Below are positions 22,480 through 33,343 of a DNA stretch of 64,000 nt, in pieces. This DNA comes from Ceratopteris richardii. Its lineage: Eukaryota > Streptophyta > Polypodiopsida > Polypodiales > Pteridaceae. Numbering within the stretch: position 1 is the first letter of the stretch; the number at the start of each line of letters is the position of its first letter. A model generated the notes under the pieces. The model ran no database searches. It was not told the origin of the DNA and worked only from the letters and a program-made list of their open reading frames with translations. The stretch covers positions 20,760,267 to 20,824,266 of the forward strand of contig CM035431.1 in NCBI GenBank assembly GCA_020310875.1. Direction: 5' to 3'. A program made the translations under genes and the position numbers.

Positions 22480-23640
22480 AGATTCCGGTTGATTGCCGGA
22501 CAGTTGTACTACATGGATCATACTGGTGTCTTGCTTCATTGTATTCCTCCACATGAAGTAAAATCGGTTATTGCTATGGCACATTCAATACCTTCCGGTG
22601 GACATTTTGTAGCATATTTAACGCACCGAAAAATTCTGCAAAGTGGGCTCTGGTGGCCTACTATGTACAAAGATGTGACTCAGTTTGTGCAGCAGTGTGA
22701 CACTTGTCAGCGATCTGGGCAGCCTTTACAATGCCACTTCTTCCCTCTACAACCTCTATTACCTTTGGAACCTTTTCAGAAATGGGGTCTTGATTTTATT
22801 GGACCAATCACACCTCCAGCAATCCTTAGCAACAATCGCTACATTCTGACCTGCACGTATTATGCTACCAGATGGGCAGAAGCTTGGGCCTTAAGGTCCG
22901 CCACAGCTGTTTCGGTGGCAAAATGCCTGATGAAGGATGTTTTCCCACGCTATGGATTACCTCTGGAACTTGTGACAGATCAAGGAACACACTTTGTTAT
23001 GCGAGTGCTTACACACTCTTTTCAGATTCTGCATAAATTCAGTTCACCGTACTATCCTCATGCCAATGGCTTGGCGAAAAGCACTAATAAGAACTTGTTA
23101 ACTATGCTACGCAAATTGGTTGTGGAATCACCAGAAAGATGGGATCAATTACTACCTGCAGTCTTATGGCATACCGGACTACATATAAAGTAGCAAATGG
23201 ACTGACTCCTTTCAAGCTTGCCTATGGACTGGAAGCAATCGTGCCAATAGAAATTGTAGTGCCCAGCTTACGCGGGCCATTACTAAAAAAATGTTACCTG
23301 AAGACTCTTTACCATTTCGGTTGGACACACTCAGAGATTTGGATGAACATCGCTGGGAAAGTTTGTTGGTCCTTCAAGAAGTGCAGTTGCGGCAAGCTCG
23401 TACTCATGATCGGTATCTCAAAACTCCAGTTTTTACGAAGGGACAGCTTGTGCTATTTTATAATGCTAAATCAAATCGTGCGGCTGGAAAATTCAAATTA
23501 CGATGGTTTGGTCCTTACCAGATTAGTGAACAAGTGGACCCAGCTACTTTTCGGTTGACTACTTTCACCGAAATTCCTCTTCCTAAAGTGACCAATGGTT
23601 CAAAGTTGTGGCCGTATCATCAAGCACCTGATTCTCGCTG
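22480..23640 (+). pseudogene. int: Element A integrase (broken)
   Basis: The HHCC zinc domain (HSIPSGGHFVAYLTHRK ... CDTCQRSG, about 22,580-22,715) is followed by the DDE core: GLDFIGP (22,788), VTDQGTHF (22,974) and a third-acid segment near 23,070. The C-terminal part has a GPY/F-like [14 protein letters not shown] (about 23,480-23,525). Integrase inserts the cDNA. No chromodomain follows, which fits the non-chromovirus (Tat/Athila) side of plant Gypsy. Broken by a few breaks. Confidence 0.85.
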
Positions 23641-23707
23641 ACGTGTTCTTCATTTTTCCGCATGTTATTTACTTTCTTTTTATTTTTGCGTGTTAGTTGA
23701 ATAAGCC

Positions 23708-23715
23708 TATAAATA
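23708..23715 (+). promoter_or_regulatory. TATA-like box ahead of the element A accessory ORF
   Basis: TATAAATA, 256 bp upstream of the accessory ATG at 23,972 and 68 bp after the integrase end. The following 250 bp are T-rich with no ORF, as in a 5' UTR. It is comparable in position to the TATAAAAT of the array units, though farther from the ATG. Confidence 0.35.
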
Positions 23716-23971
23716 TCCTCGTTTTGATATCTAATTATGATCAACAGCCGCCTTGCATTATCGATTCTGCACATGCATGCACGCCATAGTTATGAAGGTT
23801 ATCATCTCAACATCGTGTGATAATTAGCAATTTCGATCGCCTCCCGTTGCCGAGTATCTACTTAATCTTCTTCTTTTCGTTGTTAATCGCTATTGTGTCT
23901 GTGTGCTTTGTGTGTTTTGTATTTTCTGTGATTACTGTGTATTCGTGACCTTGTGCTTTCGCGTACGCATC

Positions 23972-25276
23972 ATGGAAGCGTTGGCTAATTTCGCTGCCTT
24001 CTGTGATGGACTCCCTCACGACGTGAGTGAGTTCTTACGTATCCGAGGTTTGTCAAACTTCGCTGAATTGCCTTGGCATTCAGTGGAGTGTCATCCATAT
24101 TACGTGCAGTTTATTGCTGCAATTGCCGCCACTCCTGCTACAGAACAGAGTTGGCCAATTAAATGTTTTCCATCTCGTGTAGTAATCACCTTACAGTCAT
24201 TTGCTATAGCTTTTCGACTCTCTCTGGAAGGACGAGAGAATGGTCCTAACCTTTCGATAGCTACTATGGTTGAATTGTTCCCAAGATACTCATCGAATGA
24301 GTACGCTATCTTGTGTCACCCTGACCCTGAACGAACAGCCTTGCAATTTTTGGTTGCCATACTAAACCTGCAGAAACGTACCTACGGGATTTCTCGCCCG
24401 TTTTATTCGATGATTGACATGGCTTCCCGTGAGCATGTTAATTTTGCCTCGTTCTATTTTCGGCACATTCACCGTGAATGCGTTACGGTCATTAAGCATG
24501 TTAACAAAGGAGATCTGCCGCGTTCTCGTCTTTCGCATATCCTTACATTTTTGTTCCCGGCCCTCCAAGCTGCGCAACCGCCTCCAAACGCTCCAATCTT
24601 ATACCATGAAGAATCTGCCCAAGTACTCGAAGATACCAAAGAGGATGATGAAGATCTCTTCCAACTCCTTCGCCGGAAACGCAGACGGATAAGCCCTTCG
24701 GAGAGTCAAGTGCAAGGTTCTGTCGTTGGAAATGAAGAAGAAATTTTTCACGACACTGCCACCTCAATTCACCTTGATTCATCTACTCAGTCTTCTCCCA
24801 TCCCGCAACAAGACCATAGTGCATCTTCTGCCAATACTACGGAAAGCTCCTCTCCAAAAAATTCTCAGCAACAGTCCAAACAAGATGTGCAAATTATTGC
24901 TGCAGAAATTTTCGAGGAATTGATTGTGGCAGTAGATTCTGCAGTTGCCCAAACTGAAGCAACTACGCAGCAACTTACCGGAATAGTGTTGGTACCCAAC
25001 ACTCTTCTACCCACTCCTCCACCCATGCCTCCAGTCGATTCCATTGCACCTGTCGAGCCCATTTTCCCTGAAGAACCTACTACTTCTTCTTCTTCCCCTA
25101 ATTATTCTCCACCCTCTTCCCATCACCTCTTGTCAGCTTCTTCATCCCAACCACTTCCTCCTCTCCTGTTTCCTCCGATTCCTATGTTTACCGAGTTAGC
25201 ATCCATGGGTCAGATGTTGATCCAACTGTCGCAGCAACTACCAAAGCAGATGAAGGAAGTTACTGACAATATCTGA
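23972..25276 (+). CDS. Element A 3' accessory ORF (PF20167-like domain, linker), open part
   Basis: The first ATG of this reading frame is at 23,972 (MEALANFAAFCDG); codons upstream are open but have no ATG. The 434 residues hold a helical domain (about 10-200) with a pattern close to the 'putative plant transposon protein' family: LQSFAIAFRLSLEG, LQFLVAILNLQK, VNFASFYFRHIH, LSHILTFLFPAL. Then follow an acid/basic stretch with LLRRKRRRI and a Ser/Pro/Thr-rich linker. No signal peptide or membrane helix is evident, so env-like is unsupported. It is homologous to the array ORFs; the downstream coiled coil belongs to the same gene. Role unknown. Confidence 0.65.
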   Translation: MEALANFAAFCDGLPHDVSEFLRIRGLSNFAELPWHSVECHPYYVQFIAAIAATPATEQSWPIKCFPSRVVITLQSFAIAFRLSLEGRENGPNLSIATMVELFPRYSSNEYAILCHPDPERTALQFLVAILNLQKRTYGISRPFYSMIDMASREHVNFASFYFRHIHRECVTVIKHVNKGDLPRSRLSHILTFLFPALQAAQPPPNAPILYHEESAQVLEDTKEDDEDLFQLLRRKRRRISPSESQVQGSVVGNEEEIFHDTATSIHLDSSTQSSPIPQQDHSASSANTTESSSPKNSQQQSKQDVQIIAAEIFEELIVAVDSAVAQTEATTQQLTGIVLVPNTLLPTPPPMPPVDSIAPVEPIFPEEPTTSSSSPNYSPPSSHHLLSASSSQPLPPLLFPPIPMFTELASMGQMLIQLSQQLPKQMKEVTDNI

Positions 25277-26060
25277 CATGAATTACAACACAAAGTGGAT
25301 GTAATAGAAGCAGATATTACCCCATTACAAGAAGAGGTAGATGTAGTAAAGGCAGAAAATCATGCTCTGCACGTATAGATTCAACAACTCCAGGCTAAAC
25401 TTGCTGAACAGGAACCATTGATCAGCCAAAGAGATGCTGTGTTGGCTGAACTAAGAGACAAAGATGATTTATTAAGTGCTGTTGATGCAGATAATCTCCA
25501 GTTAAAATAGTTAGTCAAGGATAAAGAAGATGCTCGTATAGCACTCGGGAATTTATTGGAAGAAACGCGAGTTCAACTAGATGAAGTTGTGCAGAAAGGA
25601 TAGGAGATGGCAAATGCTAACTTGTTTGAAGCAAATTCTGCTCTTAAAATTCAGATGAACTCAACCAATCAACTACAGCAGGAGATAGCGGGGATCAGAA
25701 AAGAAAGAGATGCATATTACCGGACAATTCAATACTAGGCTCAGGAACTGGAAAGGAGAGAGACATAGTTAGGTATTCAAGCAAAATGTTTATCCAGAAT
25801 AGATAAACAAATTCAAGACATGAAAGTGAGCCGTGATGCAGCCCTGGCAAATGATTTTTACTTACAGGAGGCATTTTTGCAGACGCAAGCTGAAATTTTG
25901 ATGAGTCAAGTAATTACTGCAAGTTCTCTCCGTACTGACACCTAGTTAGTCGAACCAGACACTTTAAAGAAAATGCTGGATAGCCTGAAGCAGAAAATTG
26001 CCAGAACATTTAAATTAGCTAGAACCATGTATCTACAGGGTATAGTAGATGAGCCCTAGA
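25277..26060 (+). pseudogene. Element A accessory gene, coiled-coil region (broken)
   Basis: Reading on from the accessory ORF the sequence encodes heptad-rich coiled coil throughout (for example LQEEVDVVKAENHALH, LRDKDDLLSAVDADNLQLK, ELERRET) up to a final helix near 26,040. It has the same architecture as the 421-residue array protein, whose coiled coil also ends just before the 29-bp block. This part is broken by about eight breaks. Confidence 0.65.
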
Positions 26061-26071
26061 TTTTATTCCAT

Positions 26072-26100
26072 TGCGGGTTCAAGTCCACCGTGCGTGCCAG
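26072..26100 (+). promoter_or_regulatory. 29-bp B-box-like block abutting the element A 3' LTR
   Basis: Matches the block at the 3' end of the array units except for one base (GGTTCAAGTCC here). It directly adjoins the TGTAAGCC LTR start. Conservation between two lineages whose neighbouring sequence has diverged suggests it has a function at the 3' LTR boundary. Confidence 0.6.
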
Positions 26101-26668
26101 TGTAAGCCACCGGATTGGCACTTTGTATTTTCATAATTCTTGTATTTTCATATCCCGCATGAATTGAAAGGTTTCATATTCCGCACGAACCGAAAGGTCA
26201 TTGCGAAGAGTTGTAACTACTTATAAAGCAATGAAAAGACGCTCCGGTGACGATCAGGAGAATCGCCAGACTGTCTGTCTGGGCGATTGCATTCTGTGAA
26301 GTTGTCGTGGTGCAGTGTTGAGAAATCTGAGTAGTACTGTCTTTTTTCTCGTCTTTGTTTGATTACATTAACTTGCGGTTAGTCCAGCTCCATTAAGTTA
26401 CGGTAATGAAGTCTGTGTTACGGAATTGAGTAACCTCGATGCTACGTACTGAGAAAGTATTAACCTGATTACGAATAGTAAGTCTGTGAGAGAATGAACC
26501 AGAGGATTGATAGTAACTTGTATGCAGAGTTTTGAGTGTTAACGTACTATGATGTAAATGTGTGAATTGGGAAAATTAAGTTATAGGGCCTCTGATTAGC
26601 AGACCCCTACCACTCCTAAGAACCCAAAAGAGTTTAAACGCACCTGTGATGGCAACGCACGTTTAACA
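26101..26668 (+). repeat. Element A 3' LTR
   Basis: 568 bp, the same length as the 5' LTR with no net indel and about 30 substitutions by eye, mostly transitions. Followed by GCCT, also present before the 5' LTR. Confidence 0.92.
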
Positions 26669-26741
26669 GCCTCAACTCTACGTCTTACCATCACATGCTT
26701 GTCCTCAAAGCTCGTTCCTCGGCAACGGCACCAAAATTTGG
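26669..26741 (-). promoter_or_regulatory. Element B primer binding site and start of leader
   Basis: On the minus strand, TGGTGCCGTTGCCGAGG begins at 26,733, 8 bases after the LTR edge. It resembles the complement of the 3' end of plant tRNA-Asp (TGGCGCCGTTGCCGGGG), the primer of Athila-type elements, with two changes. The leader then runs to the element A insertion. Confidence 0.7.
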
Positions 26742-27375
26742 TGTAGCTCAATGATGAGTAGCACCTCCTTTAATGTCAATCCGGGAAGACGTGAGGATGG
26801 TATGATGATCTCGAGCACGTGAAGGCATAAGTGCGTGAGTGAGAAGCACACCAACATGCACACACATACACACACACGTGCACACACGGCAAGACAAAGA
26901 GAAAGACAATGGAGTTCTTTTAGATTACTTCCAAAATGCTCATACAAGTTCAAATCTATTACAAGCTACCCTCAAAAATGAGCTCTCTAGCTCTATTTAT
27001 AGTTTTTGACTAGCTTTTGGCCCTGTCCAGACCTAGTGTCTAGCCTAGTTAAAAATTAGGTTCTAGGGCCTAATTGGAGGCTCAAACGGAGTCTAAAAAT
27101 CATGAAAATCGGTACGATGATACTTCTAATACTCCTCAAGCTCGAGGACTCCTCGGCTTGCACAAAATGGAGTTACAAAAAGGTAAAATGGTATGTACAA
27201 TGATTTGTACTGATGAGAATCACTGTTATGAAGATGTTGTTTTGGAAAAATTTGAATGGCCTACTTGCCAGATCTTCGGTGACTACTTAGTCTGCTTGTG
27301 CCTTCTCTCCGCTCTGGCTCCCTTCTTTGGCTTCCTTGTCTTGTGAGTCCTTCGGTGCCTTGACTGCTGGCAACA
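26742..27375 (-). repeat. Element B 5' LTR
   Basis: 634 bp; on the minus strand it starts TGTTGCCAGCAG and ends GAGCTACA. It shares with the C, D, E and F LTRs the GAGGACTCCTCG palindrome, the GGTCTGG/GGCC segment, a TATA-type box in TATAAATAGAGC and a (TG)n-rich tract with GTGCACGTGTG before the 3' end. Confidence 0.88.
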
Positions 27376-29772
27376 GTCAAGTTAAAATCTTAGGTCATAT
27401 TGTTTCTAAGAACGGAATATCTACAGATGAGGATAAAGTAAGAGCCATAGCGGAGTTGCCAAGGCCAAGGAATGTTAAAGAGGTACAAGCCTTTATGGGC
27501 CATTGGGGATATTACAACAGATTTATCCACATGTATGCAATCATAGCTAAACCTCTTTACGCCTTGCTCACAAATTTTGAGTGGAACGATGAATGTGAAA
27601 ATTCCTTCAATGAACTGAAGAGAAGTTTGTGCACAACACCAATATTGACCACTCCTGATTGGAATAAACCATTCCACGTCCATGTAGATGCATCCAATCA
27701 TGCAATAGGATGTGTGCTAGCACAATCCATAGGTGAAGGAAATTTAGATTTACCCATAGCATACACTAGCAGACAACTCACCACAGTTGAACGAAACTAT
27801 ACCACAACTGAGCGAGAGGGCTTAGGCATGGTATACACTGTAAAGAAGTTCAGACACTATCTATTGGCCAACAAGTTAAATTTTTTCACTAATCATCAAG
27901 CTTTATTATATTTGGTCAACAAGCCTTGCAATACAAGATGCTTAATAAGATGGTTCCTCTTACTAATGGAATACGATTTTGAAGTTGTTGTCAAGAAAGG
28001 TAGGACCCACCTGAGAGTGAATCACCTTTCTCGCATCACTTCAAGAGAGTCACCGCAAGGAGTGTCGGATGAGATGCTCGATGCTTATGTGTTCAATTTA
28101 GAAGTTGTTCCTAAATGGGCAAATAAGTTGGTACCTGTCCTAACCTTTGGACCTGCAAATAAGAATGTGAAAACAAACAAAGAAGAAATTGTAAAATCAC
28201 AAAATATCAAATATTGGCAGGAAGCATGCACACACAAGATATAGATGGTGTACTATCCTTTTGTGTTGAGGATGATGAACATAGTAGTTGGTTGCAACAA
28301 GCCCATGAAGGATTGCTAGGAAATCACTATTCTAAACAATGAACAATGTAGAATTTGAAATGTTTAGGAGTGTATTGGCCTAGCATGGACAAAGAAATAC
28401 ATGAGTGGATTAAGAATTGTCGATTGTGCCAGGAAATACCCCTAGTGGAGCATGTGACTCTTTATCACATATCGTTAATTCCCGATTGGAGTGCTCCATT
28501 GGTAGAATTTATGAGATCGGGAACATTACCCAAAGAGGCTAGTCTAGCAAGAAGATGAAGCATGGAGCAAGAGGCTCAGGACTATGCATTAGTTGGAGAA
28601 AACTTATATCAAAGAGGCAAAGATGGTTACTTAAGATTGTGCGTTCATGAATCAGGTTATTTGAAAGTCTTAGAAACTGCCCATAGCGGTGTTTCAGGTG
28701 GACACTTTGGCCTTGACAGAGCAATCAAGACCATTCTATTCTCAGGACTTTGGTGGCCCACTCTTCATATGGATGCACATGCCTATGTGAAGAAATTCGA
28801 CACATGCCAACGTGCCCAGTATCAGATCCGTAAAGACGAGACACCTTTGAGGCCAATGATGGGAGGCCGTGCATTCTCCAAGTGGGACATAGACTTTGTA
28901 GGTCCTATTAACCCCCCAGCTAGAAACTCCCATGCAGAGTACATTATTGTAGCCAGAGATAACCTCACAAAGTGGGCAGAAGTAAAAGCCACGACAAAGA
29001 ATGATGCTCAAACGATGGCTAAGTTCTTATTTGAGAATGTGTTCGTGAGATATAGACTACCAATAGAGATAGTGCGCGATAGAGGCACACACTTCTTGAA
29101 TGGAGTCATTGAAAATATTCTCCAAGGATTCTTGATGATACATAAGAAGTATCCCCCTATCATCCACAAGCTAATGGACAAGCTGAGAGCACAAACAAGA
29201 TTCTATGTAATGTCTTGACTAAATTGGTAAATAATAAACGCTCTAATTGGGACAAACAACTTCATCATGTTGTTTGGGCTTACCCAGTTGCCTACAAAAT
29301 GGTACTCAATGCCACCCCTTTTCATATGGTTTTTGGCCAAAACATTGTGCTACCATTAGACTTCTTAATCCCAGCTTTAAAAGTAGCACAAGAGCATGAG
29401 TGGAATGGACATGAATTTTCCTCCAATATCTTTGATCTAGAACGTTTAGGTGAGACGAGGCTACGAGTGGCTACAGGCATCTATGTTGCAAAGAAAAGAG
29501 AAAAGGCTTATTTTGATGCACACATCAAGGATAAAGGATTGAAAGATGCGGACCTAATGTTGGTTTATACACTAAAGCAACATGCCTGTAAATTGGGAAA
29601 AAGAGGATATGGACCCATGATCATTAATAGAATTTGCACTAGTGGTGCGGTTCAATTAGCCACTCTAGAAGGTGACATCTTGCCAAACTATATTAGTGGA
29701 TGCCGAGTCAAGCGATATGAAGAACATCTTACAAAGGATATGTTACGCAAACTCAACATGACTAAGAAGTGA
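27376..29772 (+). pseudogene. pol: Element F pol: RT end, RNase H, integrase (broken)
   Basis: Begins at ILGHIVSKNGISTDEDKV, the RT thumb, and runs through RNase H (VHVDASNHAIGCVLAQ near 27,680; TNHQALLYL near 27,893), the HHCC domain (SGGHFGLD ... FDTCQRAQ), the DDE core (WDIDFVGP near 28,884; VRDRGTHF near 29,070), and the C-terminal KRGYGPMIINRI region. It is colinear with C residues ~1,840-2,630. A few breaks. Confidence 0.88.
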
Positions 29773-29855
29773 AAAGAAGAAGAGTTGAGAGTTAGAGAAG
29801 GGCTAGAGAGCGCATCTGGCGAAATAAGTTAAGGCGACTAGGTCTAGATGTCAAC

Positions 29856-30233
29856 TTGAAAGCCCCAAAATATCACATGGACATGTGCAAAAAATCGGGC
29901 ATAATTACTTCTCGAATAATCCACCAACGTCCCTTTATGACCATAGAGGTAGGACAAGGAAAGAATGTAAGGAATGTGTGGATTGACTCAGGTGCAGCAA
30001 CTAGTGCAGTTAGACTTTCATACTGCGAAGCCCTGCAATTGGACATCAATCCCATAGAAGCCTATCTCATAGGGTTGGGAGGTGTGGAAACCCCTTGTTT
30101 GGGTGAGGTGGAGCTTCCTAACTACCTTCATGATGTCCCAATGACAGTCAAAATTTTGGTGTGTGAAGATGAGGAACTTACGGAACCACTTGTCTTGGGT
30201 CAAGACTGGATCTATGACATGCAGAAAACTTAA
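29856..30233 (+). pseudogene. Element F second retropepsin-like domain
   Basis: About 125 residues located after integrase: WIDSGAATSAVRLSY (about 29,980-30,024), an EAYLIGLGGVETPCLGEV segment, and LVLGQDWIYD near 30,190-30,220. The spacing from DSG to LGQDW and the strand pattern fit a retropepsin. It is homologous to the second domains of C and D and different from the normal protease that lies before RT. The surrounding gene is broken. Confidence 0.72.
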
Positions 30234-32492
30234 ACCTAAGAAATCAACTTCTTCAAGTTTGGATACATGACCAATGCATTACAATAGATTTAGAGAACGT
30301 CATGCTCACAAATCCAGGTATCACACATTCTCTTAGTTCTTCTAAGACTAATCTTATAGAAGAAGATGTTGTATGTGTCAAAAACTCTATGATGCGAAAG
30401 GAGTCAATCATGGAAAAACATGCTCGAAGGCGAGTGGATCTCTCTTCTTCTTCAAAGACTAATGCATCCACGATAGTTCCACCACAAAGGCAAGCACAAC
30501 AATTCATGATAATTGCTATAGCAAATAGAAAGACACCATTCAACAGGAAAGCAGTTTTAGGCATGAAGCAGATCTAGGTACAAAAAGGAGGACAACCACT
30601 AGCCTTGCCCCCACAATTCCCATCCAAGCAAGCCAACGAGGATAGAAGACGAACAAAGAAGCTAGAACAAGCTCAACCACAAGGTATTTGACAAATTTGG
30701 GTGCCTAAAGAATTTGCTGCAGCTCAACAAGGCCAATTACAAATATGGGTACCCAAGAAGCTCTCACATACATAACAACCTATGCTCTCCCACATGAGAA
30801 AAGTCTCAACAAAGAAACCAAGGGAGGCAAGGGTCAAAACCCAACATCAAGACTAAAAGCATACCAACTCACCTCTTCAACAAGAGTCAGAAGACCAGCA
30901 ACAATGGTATGAGTATGGAAGCCAAAAGCAGTAGTAGCCCCTGCAAAACCAAAGAACCAACCATGTGGGATACAACAATTAAGAAACCATCTAAAGATGA
31001 AGAAACCCAAGGTGATCTCTACGCAGCTGAACATGGTTCTCAAATGGATCCCTATAAGGAGGAATGATCACTTGTCATCTCAAGGTCCCATGGACACCTC
31101 TAAGTATAGCTTGCATCAACAATCCCCAAGTAACATCAGAAGCCTCGACATGCAACAACCATGTGCCTTTGGCATAACCTTGTCTTTTGCACCATTCAGG
31201 TCATGCATTTCCAAAGTATGCATTAATATAGGGCCACATTACACGGTCGTGCATAGAAACATTTAAGAGCCCCATGCACAAGTGCACATTGACATATGTC
31301 AACTATTTTTTCAGATACTAACATCTGTCTTCTTGTTTCCTACCTTTGTTCCTCTAAAAAAAAACCAAACAAAGAGAAAAGAAAGAAAGAGAGAGAGCGA
31401 GAGCTTGTTCCTGGGTTTGGCTCATGGGACATGAATGATTCATGCTTAGTTGAAGGTGGAATCATTGATGATTGGGCATTTATCAGTTTGGATAGAACTG
31501 TGCCTCGGCTAGCAGTTGATATTATGGCTACCTTATCTGGTAGATGTCCAACACTTGGCATGAACGTAGCATCCACACCTCTTGTTTCCCCTTACCATGG
31601 TAGGAGGAGAGCGCTTGCAAGACCGCAACTTGAGAGATGCTTAACTACTATATGTACGAGAGCATCCAACGAGATATCTACAAGGGATAATTCTGGTACC
31701 CTGCAAATCCTTGAATATAAAGAAATTCAATTCTTAGTATTTGGAAAATGTTGCTTTGAAGAGAGGAGATAGGACTAGACACTCATGTAATTTCATCAGT
31801 GGACCATCAACACTGACATTCGTCACCAATGAAAGACTAGCTGATGGTCCATAACAATGTCGGGTGTACAACACAAAGAGATAAACATCGATCGACCATT
31901 CACCATGGTAAGAATCCTTACTTTGGCAACACCATAACCATGATAGATTAGGAAACCTCTTTGTCAGCATGCCCTTGAGCACTTAGCTCAAGACCTCCAA
32001 TTTTTGCACCATACTTCTTCCAATGCATTTTCCAAATATGCATGCATAGGGCCACATTACAAGGCCGTGCACAAGGCCCATACTTTCTTCAACTTATGCA
32101 CTAACACACTAACCCACTAGGTTACAAGTAATTGGCATATCATCTTTGAAAGATCCAAAGAACATCAAGGTTACAGCAACAATAGCAATGAAGAAATCCA
32201 CCATCGATAGCTATTGCAAACCAACATGGACAACCTCTTTTGGGCACCTAAAAATTTTTGAAAGCTCATAAAATGTATATTCATGCAAGAATCTAAGGAT
32301 CCAATACATACCAAGGGACTACAACTTGCAAGGCTTGTAGTGACAAATCAAGAACCCGACAACCAACCTTGCCACATTTGGAAGCTAGAAAGCTCTTGTT
32401 CATATAGAATGGACACTACCTCTCAAAACACTACTTGGAACAAACACTACAACAAGGGTCTCTCAGGGATGACAGACTCGAGAGGGGGGGAG
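30234..32492 (+). other. Element F IWVPK tail, 3' UTR and polypurine tract
   Basis: 30,550-31,070 encodes remnants of the tail with QIWVPKE and QIWVPKK motifs (30,693-30,765), broken. From 31,070 to 32,480 it is noncoding 3' UTR matching C (61,540-62,457) in blocks such as GCCACATTACACGG and AATGCATTTTCCAAATATGC, but with a segment of several hundred bp (about 31,450-31,780) absent from C. GAGAGGGGGGGAG directly before 32,493 is the polypurine tract. Confidence 0.7.
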
Positions 32493-33117
32493 TGTTGGAA
32501 CTCAAGGTCAATCACAAGTATGGAAGCACACCAGAAAGGTGGACACACACAAGAAGAAGGAGCAAGTAGGGAGCTCCAGGAAGTGTATGTCAAATTTTCA
32601 GAAGAATCCCCTACAAAAACAGTGATTTTCATCACTAAAAGCCATTATAAATACCATTTCATATTCTTGTAACTCCATTTTGTTCAAGCCAAGGAGTTGT
32701 TGAGCTTGACAAGTATTAGAAGCATCATCCTAAAAATTTTCATAATTTTTAGAGTCCGTTTGAGCCCTCAAATAAGCCTTGGAACCTAATTTTTAACTAG
32801 GCCAGATACTAAGTCTGGAGAGGGCCAAAACTAGTCCAAAAACTATAAAAAAAGCTAGAGAGCTCATTTTTGGGGTTAGCTTGTTAGAGAGTTAGCTTGT
32901 TGTAGATTTGAGCTTTTGTAAGAGAACTCTTGTGTAATCTAAGCTCTCCATTGTTCCTCTCTTTGATCTTACCTTGTGCGCGTGTGTGTGTATGTGTGTG
33001 CATGTTTGTGTTCTTCACTCACGCACTTGTGCCTTCACTTGCTCATGGTCTTCGTACCAGCCCTCATGTCTCCATGGATTGACAAGTAAAGGAGGTGGCG
33101 CTTACGCTTGAGCTACA
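32493..33117 (+). repeat. Element F 3' LTR
   Basis: 625 bp, starts TGTTGGAACTC, ends GAGCTACA. Contains the GTGATTTTCATCAC hairpin, CTATAAAAAAAGC TATA region and the (GT)n tract of the family. Followed by GCTCT. Confidence 0.88.
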
Positions 33118-33243
33118 GCTCTCGTACATGCAGTCATTAAGCATCTGCGGACCTTCAAGCTCTTCCCTCCTACCATGGTAAGGGGGAACAATCATGTGGA
33201 TGCCATGTTCATGCCAAGTTCTTGACATCTACCAGATAAGGCA

Positions 33244-33343
33244 GCAATTATATCATCTTCTAACCAAAACACACTTCTATCAAAATTGATAAAGCAATTA
33301 TATCATCTTCTAACCAAAACACACTTCTATCAAAATTGATAAA
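33244..33343. repeat. 50-bp tandem duplication in 3' UTR of E
   Basis: Two identical 50-bp copies (33,244-33,293 and 33,294-33,343), starting GCAATTATATCATC and ending AAAATTGATAAA. Being identical in an otherwise diverged 3' UTR, the duplication is recent. The surrounding region matches the F segment near 31,410-31,620 in reverse orientation. Confidence 0.9.

Larger units (their letters stand above)
2384..26668 (+). mobile_element. Element A: Ty3/Gypsy (Tat-like) LTR element with extra 5' and 3' ORFs, holding a tandem array
   Basis: Two 568-bp LTRs starting TGTAAGCC and ending TTTAACA enclose, in order, a primer site, a pre-gag ORF, gag, protease, reverse transcriptase, RNase H, integrase and a 3' accessory ORF. 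A 14.8-kb array interrupts gag. The 4 bp GCCT flank both ends (2,380-2,383 and 26,669-26,672); five would be usual for the superfamily. By eye the LTRs differ at about 30 sites (~5%), so it is a moderately old insertion. Gag-pol is broken, by well over ten breaks; the pre-gag ORF and the first part of the accessory ORF are open. Host: element B. Confidence 0.9.
1..27375 (-). mobile_element. Element B: Ty3/Gypsy LTR element (Athila-like), 5' part, split by element A
   Basis: Minus-strand element seen from its 5' LTR (26,742-27,375) through primer site and leader to the first part of gag, which runs off the left edge of the window. Element A (2,384-26,668) is inserted in its leader. B itself sits in the pol region of plus-strand element F; the 5 bp next to its LTR (GTCAA, 27,376-27,380) should be its target duplication, but the other copy lies outside the window. 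LTR, primer site, leader repeats and gag start all match element C, so B belongs to the same family but is older. The visible gag part is open; the rest cannot be judged. Confidence 0.85.
27376..33117 (+). mobile_element. Element F: Ty3/Gypsy, C-family, 3' half (broken)
   Basis: The right-hand part of a plus-strand element, starting within RT where element B is inserted. It contains the RT end, RNase H, integrase, second protease, IWVPK tail, 3' UTR, polypurine tract and a 625-bp 3' LTR. It is close to C in sequence over the whole length. It is inserted in minus-strand element E; the 5 bp after its LTR are GCTCT. Broken, roughly ten breaks. Its left half lies outside the window, beyond B. Confidence 0.9.

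Noticed and set aside
26705-26953. Cys/Val-rich ORFs in the LTRs (also 33,000, 34,808, 42,605, 50,332, 62,845)
   Set aside because: They are translations of the (TG)n tract of the LTR, not conserved as proteins.
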